Positions 9,192-20,891 of a stretch of 64,000 nt of DNA are shown here, in pieces (positions within the stretch are counted from its first letter, which is position 1; every line of letters starts with the position of its first letter). The notes below the pieces were generated by a model. That model did not search any database and had not been told where the DNA came from. It worked only from the letters and a program-made list of their open reading frames with translations. Source of the stretch: Streptomyces virginiae (GTDB lineage Bacteria > Actinomycetota > Actinomycetes > Streptomycetales > Streptomycetaceae). Location of the stretch: positions 10,525-74,524 of the forward strand of contig NZ_JOAK01000028.1 in assembly GCF_000720455.1 (NCBI RefSeq). The letters run 5' to 3'. Both the position numbers and the translations under genes were made by a program.

Positions 9192-9613
9192 TGCGCGTTT
9201 GCGCGGTCTCCTGTGTGCAGGGATCTCCGCGTGAGCCCATGATTCCGTATATCGGCTCGGTTAGGCCGTCTGACGGACTGCCCGGCGGTGATGTGTGCAA
9301 TATCCGAGCAGGATATGACGGCACCCTAGTGATCTTCTCCAGGCCGCGGGCAATGCCGTTCGGCCGAACGGGTGAGCCTCGGGTTCCGCGCCCCGGCGCA
9401 CTTCGGCGCTCTGCTACGAGCCGTCGACGGCGCGTGGCCGGAGGCGGACCGGCCCGGGCGCTGATAGGCTGGTACCCCGTGGACCGGTGGTCTGCCTGTG
9501 CGAATCAGGGGCCCCGAAACCGCAGCTTCGGCGCCCCCTGAGACCCTTCCGGATCGACGGTGGCCGGCGCCGGACGCACCTCACCTCGCGACCACGGGAG
9601 CCCCCTCTTGGCG
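9192..9613. promoter_or_regulatory. Divergent promoter region between GH15 gene and pyrG
   Basis: 422 bases without a convincing gene. An inverted repeat ATATCC-N5-GGATAT lies at 9300-9316 on the GH15 side. A good minus-10 hexamer TAGGCT (9465-9470) lies about 145 bases before the pyrG ATG, implying a long pyrG leader. I saw no clear leader peptide or attenuator in that leader. Confidence 0.4.
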
Positions 9614-11266
<1,653 letters not shown>

Positions 11267-11290
11267 GCGCCTGACCGCATAACGTAGACG

Positions 11291-11320
11291 GCCGGGGTAC
11301 GGAAAGATCCGTACCCCGGC
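11291..11320 (+). terminator. Terminator after pyrG
   Basis: GCCGGGGTACGGA and TCCGTACCCCGGC form a perfect 13-bp stem with loop AAGA, 24 bases after the pyrG stop. The NUDIX gene starts 28 bases later. Confidence 0.88.
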
Positions 11321-11348
11321 TGTCGCGCGTTGTGGAGGGCTTCGGGGC

Positions 11349-11981
11349 ATGAACATCAAGGACACGTCGGAATCCTGGGAGACGCTGTCGAGCCGGCGGC
11401 CGTTCCAGGGCGCGAAGACGGCGGTGGACTCCGACGAGGTCCGGATGCCGGACGGCTCGACCGCCCGCCGCGACTACCAGGTGCACCCCGGCTCCGTGTG
11501 CGTGCTCGCGCTGGACGAGGAGGGACGGGTGCTGGTCCTCAGCCAGTACCGGCACCCGGTGCGGCGGCGGCTGTGGGAGCTGCCGGCCGGGCTGCTGGAC
11601 GTCCCCGGCGAGAACCCGCTGCTCGGTGCGCAGCGCGAGCTCTACGAAGAGGCGCACGTCAAGGCGGACGACTGGCGGGTGCTCGTCGACTTCTACGCCT
11701 CCCCGGGCGGGTCGGACGAGGCGATCCGGGTCTTCCTCGCCCGCGGCGTCTCCGAGGCGGACGGCGAACGGTACGCCGAGACCGGCTCGGAGGAGGCGGA
11801 CATGGAGGTGGCGTGGGTGCCGCTGGCGGAGCTGGTACGGGGGATCCTGGCGGGCGAGCTCGGCAACCCGGGGCTCGTGACCGGGGTGCTGGCGCTGTCC
11901 GCCGCGCTGGCCTCCGAGGGCGGCGTCGCCGCCCTGCGCCCGGCCGCCGCGCCGTGGCCGGCCCGCCCGTACGAGGCCTGA
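11349..11981 (+). CDS. NUDIX hydrolase, ADP-ribose pyrophosphatase-like
   Basis: Cytosolic hydrolase of a nucleoside diphosphate linked to another moiety. The Nudix box runs G-LLDVPG-E-NPLLGAQ-RELYEEAHV around residues 83-106, with Ala where consensus has Gly (EEAH rather than EEXG). VLVLSQYRHPVRRRLWELPAG before it is typical of the ADP-ribose pyrophosphatase/GDP-mannose hydrolase branch (the YRHP motif). 210 residues. ATG at 11349 has GGAGGG upstream in the terminator-proximal leader. Genes of this type commonly follow pyrG in Streptomyces. The true substrate is not determined by sequence. Confidence 0.87.
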   Translation: MNIKDTSESWETLSSRRPFQGAKTAVDSDEVRMPDGSTARRDYQVHPGSVCVLALDEEGRVLVLSQYRHPVRRRLWELPAGLLDVPGENPLLGAQRELYEEAHVKADDWRVLVDFYASPGGSDEAIRVFLARGVSEADGERYAETGSEEADMEVAWVPLAELVRGILAGELGNPGLVTGVLALSAALASEGGVAALRPAAAPWPARPYEA

Positions 11982-12030
11982 TTCCCAGCCCCGCCCGGGG
12001 TACCTCCCGGCGGTGGCTGGGGGAGATCGA

Positions 12031-12095
12031 GACGCGGGGTCCGGGGCAGGGCCCCGGGGAGCGGCGGAAGGGCGGGTGGGGGACGGCCCCGCGCA
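12031..12095. repeat. Dispersed GC-rich intergenic repeat, second copy
   Basis: This stretch closely matches 3619-3680: both contain GGTCCGGG, then a CCCGGGGA run and GCGGAAGGGCGGGTGGGGGA (or a one- to two-base variant). It fills the 268-base gap between the NUDIX gene and the ATPase/TPR gene. Confidence 0.7.
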
Positions 12096-12249
12096 GCGGC
12101 GATCCCCCACCCGCCGCCACAGACAGCCGCACGGGAAAAAGCCGACCATCCGCTGATCCGATTGGGGGATTTACCCGCCGCGCTCCACACGGGCCGTCGC
12201 TCTGCGTGAACTACGCTCGCAATCCGAAGGCAGGGAGAGGAGCGGATCC

Positions 12250-14226
12250 GTGACGGATTTCGTCGGGCGGCGGCGTGAGCTCAAGGAGCTGCGCGAGGAC
12301 ATCGCACGGACCGGGCTCGACACCCTCTCCGGCCGCAAGGCCAAGGCTCCCCGGGCGCGGGTGCTGCTCGTGGCCGGCCGCCCGGGATCCGGCCGGACCG
12401 CCCTCGCCGAGACGTTCGTGCGCGAGGTCGCCGAGCAGTACCCCGACGGCGTGCTGCGGACCCGGCTCACGGCCCCCGGCGGACAGACCGTGGCGACCGA
12501 GCGGGCCCTGCGCGGCCTGCTGGCGGCACTGGGCCGGCCCACCCCGCCCGGCGCCGGCGAGGACGAACTCAGCTCCGCCCTGCGCGACGCGCTCCAGGAC
12601 CGGCGGGCGATCGTCCTGATCGACGACGCGGCCGATCCGCACCAGGTCGACGCCCTGCTCCCGGACACCCCCGACTGCCTCGTCGTGGTCACCGCCGAGG
12701 GCCCGCTCACCGGCATCCCCGACGTGCGCCCCTGCACCCTCGGCGGGCTGGACCCGGTCTCCGCCGTCGGGATGCTCGCCCGCCGCATCGGCGACACCCG
12801 CGTCACCGCGGACCCGCGGGCCGCCGAGACCCTCGCCGAGGCCTGCGGGGGCCAGCCCGCCGCCCTCGAACTCGTCGGCGGCTGGCTCGCGGCCCGCCCC
12901 AAGGCCGCCGTCGCCGACGTGGCCAAGCAGCTCCACGACATGCCCGCCGGCCCCGGCGGGCCGCTCGGCCGCGCCTTCCGGCTCGTCTACGACTCCCTGC
13001 CGCAGCCCGCCCAGCGGACCCTGCGCCTGCTGCCGCTGGCCCCCGCCGGCCTCGTCGACTCGCACACCGCCTCCGCGCTGGCCGGCTGCTCCGTGGCCGC
13101 CGCCCAGTCCACCCTCGACGACTTCGCCGGGCTGGGACTGGTCCGGCACGCCCCCGACGGCCTGTTCCTGCTGCCCGGCTGCCTCGCGCCGATGCTCCAG
13201 GCCCTGCTGGAGACCAAGGAGCGCCCCGCCGAGGTCCGGCTGGCCCGCGCCCGGATGCTGGAGCGGACCGTCCGGCTGCTGCACTCCTGCCGGGCCATGG
13301 CGGCCGCCGAGGGCGACGACCTCGACGCCGACCTCCAGGAGCTGATGGACGGCCTCCCGCGCGCCCTGCGCTTCCCCGACCGGCGGGCCGCCGCCGTCTG
13401 GCTGGACACCCGGCTGCCGGCCCTCTCCGCCGCCGCCTCCCTGGCGGTGGCCGACGGCGAGCTGGACACCCTCGCCCGCCGGCTCGTCGCGGCCCTCGTA
13501 CGGGCCCTCGCGGACCACCGGGGCACCACGGAGGCCGCTCCCGAGCTCTACGGGCTGCACCGCCTGGTCCTCGACGTGGCCGAGCGCCGCGACCTGCACC
13601 GGGAGCAGGCCGCCGCCCTGCTGAACCTGGCCGACCTGGACGCCGAGACCGGCCGCACCCAGGAGGCCCTGGAGCGGTACCGGGCCGCCCTGAACGCCGG
13701 AAGGGCCGCCGGCGACCCGTACGCGACCGGCCGCGCGATGGAATCCGTAGGCGGTGCCTACCAGGAGCTGGCGGACTGGCACCGGGCCGCCGACTGGTTC
13801 GGCCGGGCGCTCGCCCAGGCCCTCTCGCGGGGGGAGCGCGCGGACGAGGCACGGCTGTACGGACGGCTCGGCAACGTCCACACGTACGCGGGCCGGTACG
13901 GGGACGCGCTGCGCAGCTGGCGGGCCGCCGCCGCGGGCTACCGGAAACTGGCCGATGTCCCGGGGCAGGCCAGGGCGTTGAGCGAGATGGCCCGGATCCA
14001 GGAGTACGCCGGCCGGCCCGAGGAATCCCTGCACACCTGCCGCGAGGCGGTGGAGCTGGCGCGCCGGGCCGGCGACCAGCGGCTTCAGGCCGCGCTGCAG
14101 GTCCGGCTGGCCGACACGCTGGACCGTCTCGGGGACCCCGCGGCCGCGCGACTGCACCGGTCCGCAGCAGACAGATTGCTGGGAGACGACCCCGCAGCCT
14201 GCGAAATCCGCAGTGGATCCGACTGA
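12250..14226 (+). CDS. P-loop ATPase with C-terminal TPR repeats
   Basis: Cytosolic 658-residue protein of STAND-like architecture. The N-terminus FVGRRRELKELRE is the entry motif of such ATPases. Walker A is GRPGSGRTAL near residue 43, with Arg in place of the usual Lys, and Walker B AIVLIDDAA is near 121. A winged-helix-like region lies near 240-320, and TPR-type helices fill the C-terminus from about 440 (for example ALLNLADLDAETGRTQEALERY and VGGAYQELADWHRAADWFGRAL). GTG at 12250 has AGGGAGAGG upstream. It has no DNA-binding tail, so it is not a classic SARP/LuxR regulator. It may be a signalling ATPase; its specific role is unknown. Next gene: ald. Confidence 0.8.
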   Translation: MTDFVGRRRELKELREDIARTGLDTLSGRKAKAPRARVLLVAGRPGSGRTALAETFVREVAEQYPDGVLRTRLTAPGGQTVATERALRGLLAALGRPTPPGAGEDELSSALRDALQDRRAIVLIDDAADPHQVDALLPDTPDCLVVVTAEGPLTGIPDVRPCTLGGLDPVSAVGMLARRIGDTRVTADPRAAETLAEACGGQPAALELVGGWLAARPKAAVADVAKQLHDMPAGPGGPLGRAFRLVYDSLPQPAQRTLRLLPLAPAGLVDSHTASALAGCSVAAAQSTLDDFAGLGLVRHAPDGLFLLPGCLAPMLQALLETKERPAEVRLARARMLERTVRLLHSCRAMAAAEGDDLDADLQELMDGLPRALRFPDRRAAAVWLDTRLPALSAAASLAVADGELDTLARRLVAALVRALADHRGTTEAAPELYGLHRLVLDVAERRDLHREQAAALLNLADLDAETGRTQEALERYRAALNAGRAAGDPYATGRAMESVGGAYQELADWHRAADWFGRALAQALSRGERADEARLYGRLGNVHTYAGRYGDALRSWRAAAAGYRKLADVPGQARALSEMARIQEYAGRPEESLHTCREAVELARRAGDQRLQAALQVRLADTLDRLGDPAAARLHRSAADRLLGDDPAACEIRSGSD

Positions 14227-14278
14227 GATTATTCGTTTGCAAGGCTAGACAGCGACTCATCCTTCATTAAACTGGGTT

Positions 14279-14298
14279 CACCACGCCATCTCGTGGTG
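14279..14298. promoter_or_regulatory. Small inverted repeat in the ald leader
   Basis: CACCACG-N6-CGTGGTG lies 82 bases before the ald ATG in a relatively AT-rich stretch (14227-14300). It could be an operator or a weak terminator of the preceding gene. Short 7-bp arms and no T run favour an operator. Confidence 0.35.
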
Positions 14299-14379
14299 CA
14301 TCCCGTTGCGCACTCTTGTGGGCGGGTATGTATGGAAGTGCCCCGTTATTTCCCCCTGAGTCAAGGACCGTGATCGACG

Positions 14380-15495
<1,116 letters not shown>

Positions 15496-15525
15496 CACGT
15501 CAACGACTGACGTCAATCTCACGTA

Positions 15526-15559
15526 TCCGGCCGGACCTTGCCCGCAAGGTCCGGCCGGA
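15526..15559 (+). terminator. Terminator after ald
   Basis: TCCGGCCGGACCTTG and CAAGGTCCGGCCGGA form a 15-bp perfect stem with loop CCCG, 30 bases after the ald stop. The remaining gap to the ParA gene (15560-15821) holds TTGACA at 15663 and TATCGATA at 15778, plausible promoter elements. Confidence 0.9.
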
Positions 15560-15821
15560 CGCGTTTGCGGAGTGCCCCGAGACCCCGCTCAACTCGCCTC
15601 GAACGTAACCCTTTAACCCTTTCGCGCACCCGCGAAACTTCACAGCGACAGCTCGGACGCCCTTGACAGAGTGGTGTTCGGTTGCCGACACATCGTGCCG
15701 GGTCCGACGGATTGTGTTGCCGCTGAGTGGTGACACGCCATAGAGTCGCCAACCGTCGGCATGGTGCCACGCTGACCTATCGATAAGTGTCCTGGTCACG
15801 TCCGAGGAGGTAAGACGACTT

Positions 15822-16982
15822 GTGAATGAGTCGACATTTACTCCTGGGGGTGGTGGAGCAGGAGTCCCTGACCGGGGCCAGAGTCCTGCCGGGCTCGAAG
15901 CTGTCGGCTCCGTCGCAGTACGCACCTTCGCAAACCACCAGCACATGACGACGCCCCAAAAGAGCATGGACGGCCTAGACGTGAACTCCAGGGCCGGCGA
16001 CCTGAGCGGCGATACGCCCACGGGATTCGCCGACTACGACAATGTGCCCGAGGGGCACTTCTACGACCCCGACGCGGAGTACGAACCGGACCCCGAGTAC
16101 GCGGCCACCCTCGCCCCCGACGCTGCCCGCCAGCGCCGTGAGCGGATCGGCCCGACCGGACGCCCGCTCCCGTACTTCCCCATCCCGGGTCCGCTGACCG
16201 ACCACGGTCCGGCGAAGATCATCGCGATGTGCAACCAGAAGGGCGGCGTGGGCAAGACCACGTCGACCATCAACCTGGGTGCCGCGCTCGCCGAGTACGG
16301 GCGCCGCGTGCTGCTCGTCGACTTCGACCCGCAGGGCGCGCTGTCCGTGGGTCTCGGCGTGAACCCGATGGAACTCGACCTGACGGTCTACAACCTGCTC
16401 ATGGAGCGGGGCATGTCGGCCGACGAGGTGCTGCTCAAGACGGCGGTCCCCAACATGGACCTGCTGCCGAGCAACATCGACCTGTCCGCTGCGGAAGTGC
16501 AGTTGGTCAGCGAGGTCGCGCGCGAGTCCACCCTGCAGCGGGCCCTGAAGCCCCTGATGGCCGACTACGACTACATCGTGATCGACTGTCAGCCCTCGCT
16601 CGGTCTGCTGACCGTGAACGCCCTGACGGCGGCTCACAAGGTCATCGTCCCGCTGGAGTGCGAGTTCTTCGCGCTGCGCGGCGTGGCGCTGCTGACCGAG
16701 ACCATCGAGAAGGTGCAGGAGCGGCTCAACCCCGAGCTGGAGCTCGACGGCATCCTCGCCACCATGTACGACTCCCGTACGGTGCACAGCCGTGAGGTGC
16801 TGGCGCGCGTCGTCGAGGCCTTCGACGACCACGTCTACCACACGGTCATCGGCCGGACGGTGCGCTTCCCGGAGACCACGGTCGCCGGCGAGCCGATCAC
16901 GACGTACGCGTCCAACTCCGTCGGCGCCGCCGCCTACCGCCAGCTCGCCAGGGAGGTGCTCGCCCGGTGTCACGCCGAGTGA
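15822..16982 (+). CDS. ParA-family ATPase of the scpAB locus
   Basis: Cytosolic Walker-type ATPase of the ParA/Soj/MinD superfamily, 386 residues. The deviant Walker A is CNQKGGVGKTTS near residues 136-147, Walker A' LLVDFDPQG near 165, and Walker B YIVIDCQPSLG near 249. About 130 residues of acidic, low-complexity N-terminal extension precede the fold, longer than in canonical ParA. It lies immediately before an RHH-like partner and scpA/scpB rather than beside oriC/parB. This matches the orphan ParA-like gene (PldP-type) in the actinobacterial scpAB cluster, so a role in chromosome organisation or division rather than parS segregation is inferred. GTG at 15822 has GAGGAGG 11 bases upstream; an internal ATG at 15945 is an alternative. 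Confidence 0.92.
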   Translation: MNESTFTPGGGGAGVPDRGQSPAGLEAVGSVAVRTFANHQHMTTPQKSMDGLDVNSRAGDLSGDTPTGFADYDNVPEGHFYDPDAEYEPDPEYAATLAPDAARQRRERIGPTGRPLPYFPIPGPLTDHGPAKIIAMCNQKGGVGKTTSTINLGAALAEYGRRVLLVDFDPQGALSVGLGVNPMELDLTVYNLLMERGMSADEVLLKTAVPNMDLLPSNIDLSAAEVQLVSEVARESTLQRALKPLMADYDYIVIDCQPSLGLLTVNALTAAHKVIVPLECEFFALRGVALLTETIEKVQERLNPELELDGILATMYDSRTVHSREVLARVVEAFDDHVYHTVIGRTVRFPETTVAGEPITTYASNSVGAAAYRQLAREVLARCHAE

Positions 16983-17506
16983 GTCTGCCCGGAGCCGACG
17001 AACTGTTCCGTACGACCGGTGGGATGGCGCTCCAGTCGTCCTCGCCGCGCCGCGGGGCCGACGAGGCGCCCGCCGCGGAACACTCGGCCGCTCCGGCCGG
17101 GGGCACGGCGGGAGAGGGCCGCAGCCGGGAGGCTGAGGCCGGTACGGACGCGGGCGGGCCCGTGGTGGGGCAGCCGCGGCGACCGCAGGAAGGTTCTGTC
17201 AGTCCGGTCGGGCCGACCGCCGGGGCGGCTTCCGCCCCGGCCGGGGCGACCCGGCGGGGCAAGGGCCAGGGCCGCGGTGCGAACCGGCGGCCCAGCGGTC
17301 GTGAACGGCACGACGAGAAGATCACGGTCTACGTCTCCGCCGAGGAGCTGATGGACCTGGAGCACGCGCGGCTGGTGCTGCGCGGCGAACACGGCCTGGC
17401 CGTCGACCGCGGCCGCATCGTCCGCGAGGCGGTGGCGGTCGTCCTCGCCGACCTGGAGTCCCGCGGCGACGCCAGCATCCTGGTCCGCCGCCTCCGCGGC
17501 CGCTGA
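16967..17506 (+). CDS. Small protein with ribbon-helix-helix-like C-terminus, ParA partner candidate
   Basis: 179 residues. The first 110 are Ala/Gly/Pro-rich and disordered. The last 65 (KITVYVSAEELMDLEHARLV, then DRGRIVREAVAVVLADLESRGD) have the strand-helix-helix periodicity of RHH DNA-binding domains. GTG at 16967 overlaps the ParA stop by 16 bases with GGGAGG upstream, so it is translationally coupled to the ATPase. By analogy with small plasmid ParA partners it may bind DNA and stimulate the ATPase, but it has no ParB-like domain; this role is inference. A strong terminator follows about 100 bases later. Confidence 0.75.
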   Translation: MSRRVSLPGADELFRTTGGMALQSSSPRRGADEAPAAEHSAAPAGGTAGEGRSREAEAGTDAGGPVVGQPRRPQEGSVSPVGPTAGAASAPAGATRRGKGQGRGANRRPSGRERHDEKITVYVSAEELMDLEHARLVLRGEHGLAVDRGRIVREAVAVVLADLESRGDASILVRRLRGR

Positions 17507-17604
17507 CCCCCTGCCGGCCCCCTGCCGGCCGCCTGCGGCGCCGCTCAGCCGGGACCGGGCCCCGCAGCGCGGGTGGCGGTTGCGCCCCCGCGCCTGACGT
17601 TTGC

Positions 17605-17639
17605 CGAGAGGCCGCCGACCTGCCGTCGGCGGCCTCTCG
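17605..17639 (+). terminator. Terminator after the ParA/RHH pair
   Basis: CGAGAGGCCGCCGAC and GTCGGCGGCCTCTCG form a perfect 15-bp stem with a 5-nt loop. The remaining 17640-17865 stretch before scpA has a minus-10-like CTAGGCT near 17811 and no credible gene. Confidence 0.9.
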
Positions 17640-17865
17640 CCGTGTGCGGGGCTTCCCGGGCTTCCTGCCCCGCCGCTCGCGGCGACGTCCCCCGCAGCCG
17701 AAGCACCTGTGGGGGCGCCGCCGGCGGGGCCGATCGTTCCCCGGGGCGCTGCTCGTCGCGGGCGGCGGTCGCGCGGTCCCGGCCCGCCGGGCGGGGAATC
17801 GTTCGGGCAGGGCCTAGGCTTCCTGTGGCCGACCTGCCGTTTCTTCCGTACCCACCTGGACCGCC

Positions 17866-18897
17866 ATGCCCCCCCACCACGACGCCGCCCGCCCGGCCCG
17901 CCGGAGCCTGGGGCGCGGCCCGGGAGCGGCCGCCGGGGCCCCGGCCCCCGCTCCGGCCGCGCCGGAGCCGGAGCCGGCCGAGGCGATCGACGGTCCGCCC
18001 GGCGGAGCCGCCGGGACCCCGGACGCGGCGGAGTCCGCAGAGGGGCCGCGGGAGCCCGCGGCGGGGCCCGCGGAGGGCGCTGCGGCCGGCACCGCCGCGG
18101 GCGACGGCCGGTTCACGCTGCGGCTCGACAACTTCGAGGGGCCGTTCGACCTGCTGCTCCAGCTGATCTCACGGCACAAGCTCGACGTCACCGAGGTCGC
18201 GCTGTCCAAGGTCACCGACGAGTTCATGGCGTACATCCGGGCCATGGGTCCCGACTGGGACCTCGACCAGACCACCGAGTTCCTCGTCGTCGCCGCGACC
18301 CTGCTCGACCTGAAGGCCGCCCGGCTGCTGCCGGTCGCCGAGGTCGAGGACGAGGCCGACCTCGCCCTCCTGGAGGCCCGGGACCTGCTCTTCGCGCGCC
18401 TGCTGCAGTACCGCGCGTACAAGCAGATCGCCGACATCTTCGAGCGCCGCGCGGAGAGCGAGGGCAGGCGCTACCCCCGGACGGTGGGGCTGGAGCCGCA
18501 CCACGCGGACCTGCTGCCGGACGTCGTCATCAGCATCGGCGCCGAAGGGTTCGCCCGGCTCGCGGTCAAGGCCATGCAGCCCAAGGCCAAGCCCCAGGTG
18601 TACGTGGACCACATCCACGCGCCCCTCGTCAGCGTGCGCGAGCAGGCCGGGCTGGTGGTGCGGATGCTGAAGGCGCGCGGGGAGGCCACCTTCCAGGAGC
18701 TCACCGAGGACGCCGAGGACACCCTCACCGTCGTGGCGCGCTTCCTGGCCCTCCTGGAGCTCTACCGGGAGAAGGCGGTCGTCCTCGACCAGGAGGAGGC
18801 CCTGCGGACCCTCACGGTGCGCTGGAGCGGCGGGGAGGGCGACGGCATGCCGACCGTGACCGACGAGTTCGACCAGATCGTGGAGGTGAAGGATTGA
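17866..18897 (+). CDS. scpA: Segregation and condensation protein A
   Basis: Kleisin subunit of the bacterial SMC condensin: it bridges the SMC head domains and binds ScpB dimers. After about 80 residues of Pro/Ala-rich extension, the conserved core begins FTLRLDNFEGPFDLLLQLIS. It continues with KLDVTEVALSKVTDEFMAYI and AATLLDLKAARLLP, and ends with a winged-helix C-terminus (FLALLELYREKAVVLDQEE). 343 residues; homologues are about 250-380 depending on the extension. ATG at 17866. The stop overlaps the scpB start (ATTGA), giving a coupled scpA-scpB-rluB operon. Confidence 0.95.
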   Translation: MPPHHDAARPARRSLGRGPGAAAGAPAPAPAAPEPEPAEAIDGPPGGAAGTPDAAESAEGPREPAAGPAEGAAAGTAAGDGRFTLRLDNFEGPFDLLLQLISRHKLDVTEVALSKVTDEFMAYIRAMGPDWDLDQTTEFLVVAATLLDLKAARLLPVAEVEDEADLALLEARDLLFARLLQYRAYKQIADIFERRAESEGRRYPRTVGLEPHHADLLPDVVISIGAEGFARLAVKAMQPKAKPQVYVDHIHAPLVSVREQAGLVVRMLKARGEATFQELTEDAEDTLTVVARFLALLELYREKAVVLDQEEALRTLTVRWSGGEGDGMPTVTDEFDQIVEVKD

Positions 18898-19526
18898 GCA
18901 GCGACGTCAGCGCGGTGGCCGCGCTGGAACTGAAGCCGGCCCTGGAGGCCGTCCTCATGGTCGTCGACGAGCCCGCGACCGAGGCGCACCTGGCCAAGGT
19001 GCTGGAGCGCACCCCGCGCGAGGTCGCGGACGCGCTGCGGGAGCTCGCCGACGAGTACACGGCCGCCCGCAGGGGCTTCGAGCTGCGGCTCGTCGCGGGC
19101 GGATGGCGGTTCTACACCCGGGCGGAGTACGCCCCGGCCGTCGAGGGCTTCGTCCTGGACGGCCAGCAGGCCCGGCTCACCCAGGCGGCGCTGGAGACCC
19201 TGGCGGTCGTCGCGTACCGCCAGCCGGTGAGCCGCTCGCGGGTGTCCGCCGTGCGCGGAGTCAACTGTGACGGGGTCATGCGGACCCTCCTCCAGCGCGG
19301 TCTGGTGGAGGAGGCGGGGACGGAACCCGAAACAGGTGCGATCCTATACAGGACGACGAACTACTTTCTGGAGCGGATGGGCCTGCGCGGCCTGGACGAG
19401 CTCCCGGAGCTCGCGCCCTTCCTCCCCGAGGCGGACGCGATCGAAGCCGAGACGCAAGAAGGTGTGCCGTCGTTCGATCCGGACGCACCGGACACCGATG
19501 AAGACGACAAGACGACGGAACTTTGA
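18894..19526 (+). CDS. scpB: Segregation and condensation protein B
   Basis: Dimeric tandem winged-helix partner of ScpA in the SMC complex. ALEAVLMVVDEPATEAHLAK opens wing one. The central LTQAALETLAVVAYRQPVSR with VRGVNCDGVMRTLLQRGLVE is the diagnostic ScpB signature. 210 residues. I place the start at TTG 18894, overlapping the scpA stop, because GGAGG lies at 18882 and homology begins there. The acidic C-terminal tail (DPDAPDTDEDDKTTEL) is common in actinobacteria. It overlaps the next gene by one base (TGATG). Confidence 0.95.
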   Translation: MSSDVSAVAALELKPALEAVLMVVDEPATEAHLAKVLERTPREVADALRELADEYTAARRGFELRLVAGGWRFYTRAEYAPAVEGFVLDGQQARLTQAALETLAVVAYRQPVSRSRVSAVRGVNCDGVMRTLLQRGLVEEAGTEPETGAILYRTTNYFLERMGLRGLDELPELAPFLPEADAIEAETQEGVPSFDPDAPDTDEDDKTTEL

Positions 19527-20860
19527 TGCGAAGCAGCGGCAACGGCAACGGTGGCAACAGGAACAGCGGCGGCGGTGGCGGCGGCGGGCGCGGTAACTCC
19601 CGCGGCGGCTCCTCCAGCGGCGGCGGTGGCTACCGCGGGAGCGGCTCCGGCGGTGGCAGCCGCGGCGGCAGCTCCGGCGGGTCCGGCGGGTCCCGTGGCG
19701 GCTCCTCCTCCGGCGGCTACCGCGGTGGCAGCTCCGGCGGTGGCAGCGGCTCCCGCGGCGGCTACCAGGGCGGCGGTGGCTACCAGGGCGGCGGCTCGGA
19801 CTCGCGCGACCGCGACCAGCCGGCCCCCCGCATCCGCAACCCCCGCCCGGAGGAGCGCCGCTACGACGTCGGCCCCGAGGGCGAGCGCAGCGGACGCAGC
19901 GGCCCCAAGGCGGGCGGCGGCGGTGCCCGCGGCGCCGCGGCGCGCGGTGGCGCCAAGGGCGGTCCCCGGACCTCCCGGACCCCCGGCATCGGCGGCGCCG
20001 GCGGCCCGCGCAGCGGCCCGGGCAGCCGTAGCGGCCAGTCCCGCCCGCGCGAGCTGGACGCGCGCATCGAGGAGCGCGTGCGCGACCGGTACGCCGACAA
20101 GCCCGTGATCCGGACCCCGAAGACCTTCCCGGGCGCCGAGCAGGAGGGCGAGCGTCTGCAGAAGGTCCTCGCCCGCGCCGGCATGGGCTCGCGCCGCGCC
20201 TGTGAGGAGCTCATCGAGCAGGCCCGCGTCGAGGTCAACGGCGAGATCGTCACCGAGCAGGGCAAGCGCGTCCAGCCGAAGGACGAGATCAAGGTGGACG
20301 GTCTGACCGTCGCCACCCAGTCGTACCTGTTCTTCGCGCTGAACAAGCCGGCCGGTGTCGTCTCCACCATGGAGGACCCCGACGGCCGCCAGTGCCTCGG
20401 CGACTACGTCACCAACCGCGAGACGCGCCTGTTCCACGTCGGCCGGCTGGACACCGAGACCGAGGGCATCATCCTGCTCACCAACCACGGCGAGCTGGCC
20501 CACCGCCTCACGCACCCGAAGTACGGCGTGAAGAAGACCTACGTCGCCGCCATCACCGGCTCGCTGCCGCGTGACATCGGCAAGCGGCTCAAGGACGGCA
20601 TCGAGCTCGAGGACGGCTGGGCGCGCGCCGACAACTTCCGCGTCCTGGACCAGGTCGGCAAGAACTACATGGTCGAGGTGACCCTCCACGAGGGCCGCAA
20701 GCACATCGTCCGCCGCATGCTGTCCGAGGCGGGCTTCCCCGTCGACAAGCTCGTGCGGACCTCCTTCGGTCCCATCGAGCTGGGCGACCAGAAGTCCGGC
20801 TGGCTGCGCCGCCTGACCAACACCGAGGTCGGCATGCTGATGCGCGAGGTCGGTCTGTAG
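19526..20860 (+). CDS. rRNA pseudouridine synthase, RluB/RsuA type, with long Gly-rich N-terminus
   Basis: Isomerises a specific uridine in rRNA to pseudouridine. The catalytic half starts near residue 205: an S4 RNA-binding domain (LQKVLARAGMGSRRACEELI), then the RsuA/RluB core with FALNKPAGVVSTMEDP and HVGRLDTETEGIILLTN containing the catalytic Asp. The C-terminal EGRKHIVRRMLSEAG and VRTSFGPIELG follow. The first ~110 residues are almost pure Gly/Ser/Arg with some Asn and Tyr, followed by an Arg/Gly/Pro/Ala-rich linker, likely disordered and RNA-binding (RGG-like). 444 residues from ATG 19526; a TTG three bases earlier is possible. Overlaps scpB by one base. Confidence 0.93.
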   Translation: MRSSGNGNGGNRNSGGGGGGGRGNSRGGSSSGGGGYRGSGSGGGSRGGSSGGSGGSRGGSSSGGYRGGSSGGGSGSRGGYQGGGGYQGGGSDSRDRDQPAPRIRNPRPEERRYDVGPEGERSGRSGPKAGGGGARGAAARGGAKGGPRTSRTPGIGGAGGPRSGPGSRSGQSRPRELDARIEERVRDRYADKPVIRTPKTFPGAEQEGERLQKVLARAGMGSRRACEELIEQARVEVNGEIVTEQGKRVQPKDEIKVDGLTVATQSYLFFALNKPAGVVSTMEDPDGRQCLGDYVTNRETRLFHVGRLDTETEGIILLTNHGELAHRLTHPKYGVKKTYVAAITGSLPRDIGKRLKDGIELEDGWARADNFRVLDQVGKNYMVEVTLHEGRKHIVRRMLSEAGFPVDKLVRTSFGPIELGDQKSGWLRRLTNTEVGMLMREVGL

Positions 20861-20891
20861 GACCGCCCGCAGGACCCCGCTCCACCGGAAG

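Noticed and set aside
7395..9242. 615-codon plus-strand open frame opposite the GH15 gene
   Set aside because: Antisense shadow of a gene with clear glycosidase motifs; composition is Arg/Val/Gly/Asp-rich with no recognisable fold, as expected for mirrored GC-rich codons.
15778..15785. TATCGATA palindrome before the ParA gene as a possible parS-like site
   Set aside because: Too short, does not match the known 14-16-bp parS consensus, and no ParB is encoded here.
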